Of a stretch of DNA of 34,617 nucleotides, positions 16,165 to 23,924 are shown in pieces. Position numbers and translations under genes: made by a program. The number at the start of each line of letters is the position of its first letter. Positions within the stretch are counted from its first letter, which is position 1. This stretch comes from Bacteroidaceae bacterium (lineage in GTDB: Bacteria > Bacteroidota > Bacteroidia > Bacteroidales > Bacteroidaceae). A model generated the notes under the pieces. It saw only the letters and a program-made list of their open reading frames with translations, ran no database searches and was not told where the DNA came from. The stretch lies in the NCBI GenBank assembly GCA_017517605.1, contig JAFWYQ010000070.1, positions 1 to 34,617 on the forward strand, written 5' to 3'.

Positions 16165-16172
16165 CAAAGGTA
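16165..16172 (-). promoter_or_regulatory. Promoter box of the acetylesterase gene
   Basis: On the minus strand this reads TACCTTTG (TAnnTTTG), predicting a start near 16158 and a 35-base leader. No clear -33 TTTG is found. It shows that the esterase is not simply read through from the large upstream gene. Confidence 0.5.
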
Positions 16173-16213
16173 GTAAATATTTTTTTTATAGACACATTCG
16201 GGTATGCTTTTCT

Positions 16214-19200
16214 TTATTTTACAAGGAGTTTACGTACCTCTGCCTGTCCATCGCAAAGGATATGGACGATGGCGATACCTTGATAGCCGTTAGTATTGAG
16301 GGTGGCTGAACCGCAAACGTACGTTTCGTCAAGTAGCCAACCTTCTGATGTGTAGAGAGCTATGCGAGCCTTGGTGGCAGTAACAATGATGTTTCCTTGT
16401 TGGGTAGTTACCGATACGTGAGTTTCTGCCATTTCGTCAATCGAATAAGGGTCAGCATCCGTCAGATTGCATACGTCGGCATTGATGACACGGCCGGTGT
16501 TGGCATCCAACAACATGCAGACAACTTTGCCATTCAAGGGATTTGCCAAAGCGGTCAGTGCACCTTCGATAGTGATGTTGTTGTTGATGGCTTGTCCACT
16601 TTTTACAGTGGCAGGGATTAATCCCGAATAACCACTGATTGTACTCTGGCTTTCGGCCAATATGGCACGTGCCACATCGTGGTAAGCAATCTGTACACTG
16701 GCCTGGCCGCCATACTTGCCGTTCTTTCCCCAATCGCCGTAGATGGGGTCGGTCATGTTGGCGCGTCCGTTGGTTTGCACACCCATCAATCCGTCTTCCA
16801 GCAACACGAAGAAGAGGTTGGCTGTTACACCGGCTTTGCTGATGGCGTATGTCACATCGGTACTTACGGTGAGATTACCTGTCTTGCGGTCAAACTCAGC
16901 CTTGCTCAGCGTGATGTTGGCATCCGCTTCGGTTTCCAACTCCTTCAGTACGTGATCCATCCACGATTCGTTTCCACTTACAGAGGTGAATGAGTATTCA
17001 TACGTGTCGGTGTTAATGACAATGGGCGACGTGATGGTGTCGCGACGGTTTACACGGGCGGTTGGAAGTGCTGTCAGACCGAGTGCGGTCATGTAGTCAT
17101 CGTTGGCATAAATGTCTTGATTATGAATACATACGGGGATAATCTGTCCGGGCAGAGCCTCCTGCATGTGTTCGATGGCTACCATGCCGTCAGGACAGTT
17201 GCTGCACCAGGTGCCGGTAACCTCCTCTATCACCACTCGCTTGGTAGTCTCGAATGCCAGATTCTTGATGATGAAATCAGTTGTTTTGGTATCCTCGCCC
17301 AAGATAACACCCATGGTGAGAGTATTCTCTTCGCCTATGGCCAAAGGCATTTTCTTGTTGAAACTGAATTCGAATATGTCACCCTTCTTGAGGGAGATAT
17401 TAGTGGTATGGAGAGTGTCGCTCACAGTGCCCTCTTCGTTACGGAAGAATACCTTTATTTCATTGTAGGTATTTGTCTCATCTGTGATTTTAACTACTCC
17501 ACTGACAGTTGTTTCCGATTGATTCACCACCGTTGTCTTGCTGTTAAGTGCCAACAGACAGTTACTCTTGTACACTACTTCGATGTCATCCACAAAGAGG
17601 GCGCTCTGGTTGGTACATTCGTTGGCAAAGGCAATGTAGATGTTCTTCTCTGCAAACTGTCCAAGCGGAATACGGTAGTGCATCCAGTCGCCACTCAAAT
17701 ATTCCTGATTGCCTCCTGGTGTGGCCAGTTCGGCATGAATGCATACACCTTCAGCTTTCACGCGGTCGATGAAATCCTTGTTTATCGCCGTATAGACAGC
17801 ATCGTCGGTATAGATATAGATTCGCAAACTGTCCTTTTTGCTACTCAGGTAGGATTGTACATTGAAGTCGAGGTAACAGTATTCGTTGGGCAGGTATATC
17901 TGAGTTGTCACCATCCAATCGTCGGATTTGCCTGCGGGATTGTACATGGATACACTTCCGGCACAATAGTCGTAGGAGTCTTCACTCTCGCGGATACCGA
18001 AATACCAAGGTGTGTTGTCTGCATCGAACTGCCATGCTTGGGCGGTGCTGTTGGGTGTCAGGTGGTCGCCTTCGTACAGCATGAAGTTGTTGTACGATGT
18101 AGAGGGGTCGGTGAAGTCGTCAGCAAACAACAGGGTGTCGGCCGGTGGCTCAGGTACGTATGCTCCTACATACGTATAGGTAATCTCTTCGTTGGCGCAA
18201 CTTCCCGTAATGTCGGTAACGGCACCGGCAGGAATTTTTACGATATAGTTGATGCCTTTGAACAAGTTGCGCTTGGTGCCCGGATAAGCAGCCAACATAT
18301 TGGCTGATGTGGCTAATGTGAGGTCGCTGATAGGTGTGGATATTCCTTCTTGATAAAGTGAACCTTTGCTTCCTTCTGTCAGAGCAATTTCTGTGTCGAA
18401 TTGCATGGCTACGGGGATATTGTAGCTTAATGAGGCCACTTCGGTGCCATCTTCCAGATTCACACCTACAACTTTTACGGGCTTTTCACTACGTCCGACG
18501 TAAGTAACTTCTATATCGCGGTTATACGTGTCGGTGTTACCCAGGCGGAATGTGCCTGCGGGTACTTTTACCGTATACTTTACACCGTCTTCGAGCGGAG
18601 TGTTGCGGAAGTTGATGTTGAATGTGGTGCATGTGGGCAGGTCGTTGGCCGGAGCAATGTTGGCCGAGGTACGTACCGGTGTGTCGCTTCCTTCCTTGTA
18701 GAGTGCGGCTTGTTTTCCACTCACAACGGTCGGCGCTTTGTCAAATGTGACGGCTATGCTGCGGAAATATGAGAAGGATGAACCGGCAGCAGGTGATACT
18801 GTAGAGCGGGCCAAGAGGTTTACTCCCTTAGCAGCTTCCTCAATGGTTTCGGGGAGAGTGACAACATAGTTTCCTTCGTTGACTGAGAAACAGGCAATTG
18901 TCTTTCCGTCGGCCGAGGTCGAGATGGCAAGACCGGAATTGTCTATACCACTGGCCGACATGAAATCAATGCCATACCGTTCGCTTAAAATCAATTCAAG
19001 GTTGTAGTAATAACCATCGATGAAATACATCTGTGTGCGGTAAGGGTTGCCGATGGGTGATGCTACAGCCATCAGTCCATTGTTGAAGATGGCGGTAGTT
19101 GCAGCTTCGTGATGTTCGCTGGTGGTGTAGGCGGTGAACTCTTTTGTTCGTGTATTGTAACGATAGGGTATCTCTTGCTCATCGGGGAATTGTGAACCTT

Positions 19201-19993
19201 CAATAGGAGTTATCAAGCGTGCTTTTCCTCCCACCCATTCACCGTTTGTGCTCATGCAGACTGTGGTGACGGTACTTCCTGTAGAGAAGAATTCGCTGGT
19301 TCCTATGATCTCTGCTTTCTGTTCGGCTACGTAATATACATACTGCTGGATGTCAGAAGGATAAATGTACATCAATCCTCCGATAAGGATATTTCCGTCA
19401 GCAGAAATGTCCATCAAACGGCTTAGTTCGTAACCGTCTCTACCTGCTGGTATATTGGGGAGTTCAACCAATTCTCCGTTTTTCCACATGACGGGGTATT
19501 CTTTGTAACCACCGTCAAAATTTTGGCTGTTATTGGTGACGGTACCGACCATGCACGAACCGTCGGGGGTAGTGGCAATGATGTGTCCACGTGCATTGCT
19601 GATGTACGATGGCGTGGGCAAATATTCCCAAGTGACCGAACCATTATCTCCAATGCGGCAAATGGCAGGTTTTCCTTGGTGGGCACCGACAACAATTTTT
19701 CCATCATCCGTAATGTCGTTTGCACAACAATCCGGTGACGATAGTTTTTCAGCTTCGCTCAGGAGTGAGATTGAGGTGCCCTTTGTGATGTCCAGCAAAT
19801 AAGGGTAATTGTACAGTGTGGCATCATTGGCATCCACATTGCTGGCTACAGCCCATAATCCGTTATCGGATAACTTGTTGATGTAAGTTGTTTCGGAAAA
19901 AGCAAAAGCTTGTAAACGGGCTTTACCGGTTGTCTGTGCAGTGATTGTCAGTGTGCAAATAACTTGTAATGTAAAAATGAATATTCTTCTCAT
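16214..19993 (-). CDS. Large secreted multidomain protein with Omp28/thioredoxin-like module and T9SS-like C-terminal tail
   Basis: A 1259-residue exported protein. The start at 19993 gives signal peptide MRRIFIFTLQVICTLTITAQ; a further 23 codons upstream would overlap the promoter box. Residues about 25-400 contain HAF/propeller-like repeats (DISADGNILIGG, TPDGSCMVGT). Two Ig-like units of ~100 residues follow, each with KVPAGT/KIPAGA, then a carbohydrate-binding/MAM-like module around FADDFTDPS...ALFVDDIEVVY. Next is an Omp28-type thioredoxin-like domain with GTWCSNCPDG (Cys930/Cys933). The last ~80 residues resemble a type A T9SS sorting domain (ALYTSEGWLLDE, GIAIVHI, final LLVK). It is probably delivered to the surface. 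The same Omp28 family occurs in the divergent operon (22365-23159), linking the two. Substrate unknown; roles in adhesion or disulfide handling are inference. Confidence 0.85.
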   Translation of the reverse strand: MRRIFIFTLQVICTLTITAQTTGKARLQAFAFSETTYINKLSDNGLWAVASNVDANDATLYNYPYLLDITKGTSISLLSEAEKLSSPDCCANDITDDGKIVVGAHQGKPAICRIGDNGSVTWEYLPTPSYISNARGHIIATTPDGSCMVGTVTNNSQNFDGGYKEYPVMWKNGELVELPNIPAGRDGYELSRLMDISADGNILIGGLMYIYPSDIQQYVYYVAEQKAEIIGTSEFFSTGSTVTTVCMSTNGEWVGGKARLITPIEGSQFPDEQEIPYRYNTRTKEFTAYTTSEHHEAATTAIFNNGLMAVASPIGNPYRTQMYFIDGYYYNLELILSERYGIDFMSASGIDNSGLAISTSADGKTIACFSVNEGNYVVTLPETIEEAAKGVNLLARSTVSPAAGSSFSYFRSIAVTFDKAPTVVSGKQAALYKEGSDTPVRTSANIAPANDLPTCTTFNINFRNTPLEDGVKYTVKVPAGTFRLGNTDTYNRDIEVTYVGRSEKPVKVVGVNLEDGTEVASLSYNIPVAMQFDTEIALTEGSKGSLYQEGISTPISDLTLATSANMLAAYPGTKRNLFKGINYIVKIPAGAVTDITGSCANEEITYTYVGAYVPEPPADTLLFADDFTDPSTSYNNFMLYEGDHLTPNSTAQAWQFDADNTPWYFGIRESEDSYDYCAGSVSMYNPAGKSDDWMVTTQIYLPNEYCYLDFNVQSYLSSKKDSLRIYIYTDDAVYTAINKDFIDRVKAEGVCIHAELATPGGNQEYLSGDWMHYRIPLGQFAEKNIYIAFANECTNQSALFVDDIEVVYKSNCLLALNSKTTVVNQSETTVSGVVKITDETNTYNEIKVFFRNEEGTVSDTLHTTNISLKKGDIFEFSFNKKMPLAIGEENTLTMGVILGEDTKTTDFIIKNLAFETTKRVVIEEVTGTWCSNCPDGMVAIEHMQEALPGQIIPVCIHNQDIYANDDYMTALGLTALPTARVNRRDTITSPIVINTDTYEYSFTSVSGNESWMDHVLKELETEADANITLSKAEFDRKTGNLTVSTDVTYAISKAGVTANLFFVLLEDGLMGVQTNGRANMTDPIYGDWGKNGKYGGQASVQIAYHDVARAILAESQSTISGYSGLIPATVKSGQAINNNITIEGALTALANPLNGKVVCMLLDANTGRVINADVCNLTDADPYSIDEMAETHVSVTTQQGNIIVTATKARIALYTSEGWLLDETYVCGSATLNTNGYQGIAIVHILCDGQAEVRKLLVK

Positions 19994-20031
19994 ATTTATG
20001 CTTTTCTTAGTTTTTGATGTTAAAACGTCGG

Positions 20032-20039
20032 CAAATGTA
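20032..20039 (-). promoter_or_regulatory. Promoter box of the large Omp28/CTD gene
   Basis: Minus-strand TACATTTG matches TAnnTTTG and predicts a start near 20025, 32 bases upstream of the ATG at 19993. No standard -33 element is seen. It lies back to back with the operon promoter at 20114. Confidence 0.5.
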
Positions 20040-20113
20040 GGCGATTTTGACAAAAGGAGCAACGAATTGCGCTTTTTTAACTTAAAACCGATTAATTATT
20101 CAGTCTTTATACC

Positions 20114-20121
20114 TATTTTTG
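20114..20121 (+). promoter_or_regulatory. Promoter box of the nine-gene operon
   Basis: TATTTTTG matches TAnnTTTG, with an expected start near 20128. That places the in-frame ATGs at 20130 and 20139 almost at the transcript end and favours the ATG at 20151 as the start of the first gene. No further TAnnTTTG box was found in the short gaps downstream, so this is the likely promoter for 20151-33075. Confidence 0.5.
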
Positions 20122-20150
20122 CATCCGAAATGAAAAATATGCTAAGAACT

Positions 20151-20642
20151 ATGAAGAAATTTTTGTGTTTGGTAGTATTTGCCTTGTTGGGTACAGCCTT
20201 GTATGCCCAACTCCCTTCTGTGAAGTTGAAGACATTGGAAGGAAAGACTATTGATACGGCCAAATTGAGTAACGATGGTAAACCTTTTATCATCAGTTTT
20301 TTTGCCACATGGTGCAAACCTTGTAACCGCGAATTGAATGCCATTCACGAGAATTATGTTGATTGGCAGGATGAGACAGGCGTAAAAGTGATTGCCGTAT
20401 CAATTGATCAGGCTCATCAGGTGAACAAAGTGAAACCGTTGGTCGACGGTAATGGTTGGGAGTATGATGTGTTGCTTGACCCGAACAGCGATTTCAAGCG
20501 TGCATTGGGTGTAAACATGATTCCGCACGTATTCATCATCGATGGCAATGGCAAGATTGTTGACCAACGAAGCGGATACACCGAAGGTGCTGAAGAGCAT
20601 TTGATTGAGAAGGTGCGCGAAATCTTGGCCGAAAAGAAATAA
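20151..20642 (+). CDS. TlpA-like thioredoxin-fold protein, exported
   Basis: A 163-residue TlpA/ResA-type disulfide oxidoreductase. The signal peptide MKKFLCLVVFALLGTALYAQ directs it to the periplasm. The thioredoxin fold shows FFATWCKPCNREL with catalytic Cys55 and Cys58, the SIDQAHQVNKVKPLV segment, and the cis-proline loop in NMIPHVFIIDGNGKIV. In this family it reduces or shuffles disulfides in exported proteins. It is the first gene of the plus-strand operon, 42 bases before the DUF6029 gene, with two CxxC-bearing Omp28 proteins nearby (22365 and the divergent 19993 gene), which are plausible clients. Start codons at 20130 and 20139 are possible but poorly placed relative to the promoter. 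Confidence 0.92.
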   Translation: MKKFLCLVVFALLGTALYAQLPSVKLKTLEGKTIDTAKLSNDGKPFIISFFATWCKPCNRELNAIHENYVDWQDETGVKVIAVSIDQAHQVNKVKPLVDGNGWEYDVLLDPNSDFKRALGVNMIPHVFIIDGNGKIVDQRSGYTEGAEEHLIEKVREILAEKK

Positions 20643-20684
20643 CTGAACCGCTTGGTTTTAAAAAGGAGTAAAGAATATTAGAGA

Positions 20685-22358
20685 ATGTTGAAATTAACAC
20701 GAATGGTTGCCATATTCGGTATGGCAACAATGTCTGTCGGCCTTGCCGCACAGGAAGGTGTCACTTTGAATGGTAGCATTCAGAGTGACATTTTGTTGCC
20801 TCAAGAGGACGATGCAATTGGTACAAAATACGATAGCAATTCCGATCTTCTGACCAATACGTATGCTGACCTTCACCTGCGTAGCAAATGGGTGGATGCC
20901 GGTGCGCGTTTGGAATTTATGGAATATCCTCTTCCGGGTTTTGAACGGGATTTTGAAGGATGGGGAGTTCCTCATATTTATGTAAAAGGTAAGTTGGGTA
21001 ATGGCTTCGAAGTGACCCTTGGCGATTTTTACGACCAATTCGGAAGCGGCTTAATTTTCCGTGCTTACGAAGAGCGTAGCTTGGGTATTGACAACTCTAT
21101 CCGTGGCCTTCGCTTGAATGTATCAGCCATCGATGGACTTAATGTGAAACTGTTGGGAGGCCTTCAACGCCGTTATTGGAATTGGGATGACGAAGCCATC
21201 GTTGCCGGTGCTGATGCAGAGTTGAATATCGACCGCTTCAGTACCCAGATGCAGGACAAAGGCATCAACTGGATGGTGGGTGCATCGTTTGTGGGTAAGA
21301 AGGAGGATGATGAGAATATCATGCTCAATCCTGTTCAGCGCTTGAACCTGCCTGAAGTGGTAACAGCCTTTGATGTACGCACCCGTTATCAGCAAGGCAA
21401 CTATAGCTTGATGGCCGAGTATGCCATGAAGAGTCAGGACCCTTCGTTTGACAATGGGTATATTTATAAGAAAGGTAATGCTTTGATGCTCTCCGGTTCG
21501 TATTCAAAACGTGGTATGAGTGCTTTGGTACAAGCCAAGCGTAGCGAAGATATGTCCTTCCGTAGCCGCCGCTCGGTGAATGGTACCAGTGCCTTTCTTA
21601 ATCACATGCCGGCATTTGCTTATCAGCATACCTACGCATTGGCGGCCCTTTATCCCTACGCTACACAGATGGCAAACGGAGAGTGGGCGATGCAAGGCGA
21701 GTTTGGCTATACCTTCAAACGCAAGACTCTGTTGGGTGGCAAGTATGGCACATCGCTCAAGTTGAATATGAGCTATATCCGTGCTATCGACCGTAAGCCT
21801 GTGACTGATGGTAAACTGATGGGTACGGATGGCTATACCTCTTCTTTCTTCAAGTTCGGAGACGAGACCTACTACCAGGATATTAATCTCCAGTTGGAGA
21901 AAAAAATCTCCAGTGCCTTCAAGCTGAATTTGATGTACATGAATCAACGTTACAACCAGGGAGTGATTGAGGGACATGGAGGAATGATTAATTCCGACAT
22001 CTTTGTGGGTGAAGGAAAATATCAGTTCAACAAGAAACTGACCCTTCGTGGTGAATTGCAATACTTGACCACTTCACACGAGAGTGGCGATTGGATGTAT
22101 GGTTTGCTCGAACTCTCCGTTCTTCCATATTTGATGTTCACCGTTAGCGATATGTATGGAAAGCCTGCTATCAATGGCGGTCTTGAATACGGAGACAAGG
22201 AGCATTACTACATGGCTTCGGTGACATTCAACTACAATGCCCACCGTATCATGGCTGGATATGGCCGCACACGTGCCGGATACAACTGCTCGGGTGGTGT
22301 GTGCCGTTATGTCCCAGCCAGCAAGGGTGTGAATATTTCTTATAACTATAGCTTTTAA
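20685..22358 (+). CDS. DUF6029 family outer-membrane beta-barrel protein
   Basis: A 557-residue protein with signal peptide MLKLTRMVAIFGMATMSVGL(AAQ), preceded by an AAAAGGAG ribosome-binding site. The mature part is built of alternating-residue amphipathic strands with aromatic girdles and ends in VNISYNYSF, a C-terminal aromatic typical of outer-membrane barrels. GDFYDQFGSGLIFRAYEERS and the overall pattern match DUF6029, a Bacteroidetes family without known function that in my knowledge is often encoded beside TlpA and Omp28 genes. A role as barrel partner, pore or assembly platform for the Omp28 lipoprotein is inference. The next gene starts 6 bases after its stop, showing tight coupling. 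Confidence 0.85.
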   Translation: MLKLTRMVAIFGMATMSVGLAAQEGVTLNGSIQSDILLPQEDDAIGTKYDSNSDLLTNTYADLHLRSKWVDAGARLEFMEYPLPGFERDFEGWGVPHIYVKGKLGNGFEVTLGDFYDQFGSGLIFRAYEERSLGIDNSIRGLRLNVSAIDGLNVKLLGGLQRRYWNWDDEAIVAGADAELNIDRFSTQMQDKGINWMVGASFVGKKEDDENIMLNPVQRLNLPEVVTAFDVRTRYQQGNYSLMAEYAMKSQDPSFDNGYIYKKGNALMLSGSYSKRGMSALVQAKRSEDMSFRSRRSVNGTSAFLNHMPAFAYQHTYALAALYPYATQMANGEWAMQGEFGYTFKRKTLLGGKYGTSLKLNMSYIRAIDRKPVTDGKLMGTDGYTSSFFKFGDETYYQDINLQLEKKISSAFKLNLMYMNQRYNQGVIEGHGGMINSDIFVGEGKYQFNKKLTLRGELQYLTTSHESGDWMYGLLELSVLPYLMFTVSDMYGKPAINGGLEYGDKEHYYMASVTFNYNAHRIMAGYGRTRAGYNCSGGVCRYVPASKGVNISYNYSF

Positions 22359-22364
22359 TCGAAG

Positions 22365-23159
22365 ATGAAGAAACACTATATATATATAATAGGTATAGCA
22401 GCAGCTCTTTTTACAGCTTGTGAGAATATTTCGGAAGACGAACGTTTCTTGGAGGTTGAGGGTGTAACAGCCCAACGCGTAGTGCTGTTGGAGGATTATA
22501 CGGGACAAGGATGTTTGAATTGCCCTAATGCACATGATGTTGCTACACAATTGCATGAAGCTTATCATGATAATCTAATTGTTGTGAGTATGCATGCCGG
22601 AATGTTGGCTTATCCTTATCCTGATGGATTAAAACAACCCGAAGGAGATGCGTATGCAACGGCTGTAGGAGTTGAATTCTATCCTTCGGGAATGGTTAAT
22701 CGACGTGGTGGATTGTTAGATAATTATTTATCTTGGAGTGGAGCCGTTTATAACGAATTGCAACGTGAATCGCAGGTTCAATTGGCAGTAAATGCTAATC
22801 TTTCATCTGATTCAATTTTATCAGTTAATGTTGATATGATAGCTTTGGCTGCTATATCAGGAAAACTTCAATTATGGATTGTTGAAGATAGCATTATTGC
22901 TATGCAGAAATTGCCGACAGGTAAGTATGACCCCAAATATGTTCACAACCATGTCTTCCGTGGCGCCATCAATGGCACATGGGGCGAGGATATATCCTTG
23001 ACTTTGGGAGAAGAGAAGACAAAGTGTCATAATGACTTTGAATTGAATGCAGCATGGAAACCTGAGAATCTTTCTGTAGTTGCGTTTGTGTATAACGACA
23101 ATGATGGAGTATTGCAAGCTGCTCAATGTAACGTAAATCTTGGAAATATTGATGAATAA
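22365..23159 (+). CDS. Omp28-related outer-membrane lipoprotein with CxxC
   Basis: A 264-residue lipoprotein: MKKHYIYIIGIAAALFTAC places the lipidated cysteine at 19, followed by acidic residues (ENISEDE), which fits surface export of lipoproteins in Bacteroidetes. The domain is Omp28-like (thioredoxin-related), with YTGQGCLNCPNAHD giving Cys50 and Cys53, the cis-Pro-like VEFYPSGMVNRRGG, and the KYVHNHVFRGAINGTWGE motif. Omp28 was named from a Porphyromonas gingivalis outer-membrane protein; adhesion and redox roles have been suggested. It sits between the DUF6029 barrel and a small T9SS-tail protein. Part of the coding region (about 22560-22920) is clearly more AT-rich than the sequence after it. 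Confidence 0.88.
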   Translation: MKKHYIYIIGIAAALFTACENISEDERFLEVEGVTAQRVVLLEDYTGQGCLNCPNAHDVATQLHEAYHDNLIVVSMHAGMLAYPYPDGLKQPEGDAYATAVGVEFYPSGMVNRRGGLLDNYLSWSGAVYNELQRESQVQLAVNANLSSDSILSVNVDMIALAAISGKLQLWIVEDSIIAMQKLPTGKYDPKYVHNHVFRGAINGTWGEDISLTLGEEKTKCHNDFELNAAWKPENLSVVAFVYNDNDGVLQAAQCNVNLGNIDE

Positions 23160-23174
23160 ATAATAAATTAAAAT

Positions 23175-23879
23175 ATGAAGAAAATTTCTACTTTTTTTAT
23201 TGCTGCGATGTGCAATATGGCGAGTCTTGCTCAAGGCTTAGCTTTTCAATTGTCAGATGGTACAGTTCTTGAAAATGGAACGGAATTAACCGTGGCGGGG
23301 CACGATGATGCTGAAGCTATGGAACTCCATTCAGGCTTGTGCGTGAAGAATTTGACATCAAAACAAACAGGACTTTATGTGAAAACAAAAGCAATTAGTG
23401 GTTCTATTCAAGTATGTTTTGGAGGAACTTGTGTGCCTTTATTTGAAGGAATGGAATCTGAAAAGATGGGAGTTTTGCCCGCAAATGAAGTGGTAGATTT
23501 GTTGATAGGCGCACCTACCTTTATGGTTTCGGGTTATATAACTCGCAAAATAGAGGTTACTGCCTGGTTGGCAAATGCTGTTGATGAGAAAGTGACAATT
23601 ACGCTTACTTTCACCAACGACCCTGCTCTTTCTGTTGAAGAGGTGAAGGCAACTCCTGCTAAGGTGTATGCCAAGGACAACGTCCTCTATTGCCAGTTTG
23701 CTGATGCAGCAAACCGCCAGTTGCAAGTGTACAATGTAGCTGGTAATCTTTGCAAGGACATCCGTTTGACAAGCGAATCAGAGAGCCTGCCGTTGGAAGG
23801 TATGGCCAAGGGCGTTTACATTTATCGTGTAATGGAAGCCAGCAAGAAGGCTGAGAGCGGAAAGTTCTTGGTGAAGTAA
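23175..23879 (+). CDS. Small secreted protein with T9SS-like C-terminal sorting domain
   Basis: 234 residues. A signal peptide (MKKISTFFIAAMCNMASLAQ) precedes a beta-rich body without a recognised family (it contains CFGGTCVPLFEGMES). From about residue 160 comes a type A T9SS-like tail: a VYAKDNVLYCQF strand, LQVYNVAGNLCKDI, GMAKGVYIYRV and final GKFLVK. Proteins with this tail are exported across the outer membrane and anchored, or function as secreted partners. It is located 15 bases after the Omp28 lipoprotein gene in the same operon. The first ~400 bp are AT-rich, while the tail region (from about 23600) is GC-richer, suggesting that the body and tail have different histories. Function unknown. 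Confidence 0.75.
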   Translation: MKKISTFFIAAMCNMASLAQGLAFQLSDGTVLENGTELTVAGHDDAEAMELHSGLCVKNLTSKQTGLYVKTKAISGSIQVCFGGTCVPLFEGMESEKMGVLPANEVVDLLIGAPTFMVSGYITRKIEVTAWLANAVDEKVTITLTFTNDPALSVEEVKATPAKVYAKDNVLYCQFADAANRQLQVYNVAGNLCKDIRLTSESESLPLEGMAKGVYIYRVMEASKKAESGKFLVK

Positions 23880-23924
23880 AGTAAGGAATCAGAACTAAAA
23901 ACAGATCGAATAAAAACTATAGAG

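Noticed and set aside
17117-18307. 396-codon open frame on the plus strand
   Set aside because: It lies wholly antisense inside the well-supported minus-strand Omp28/T9SS-tail gene, has no family features, and arises from that gene's codon pattern.
22365-23159. Reading the Omp28 lipoprotein as a classical DsbA/thioredoxin
   Set aside because: CLNC and the surrounding motifs follow the Omp28 pattern, and the protein is a lipoprotein with an acidic export signal rather than a soluble oxidoreductase.
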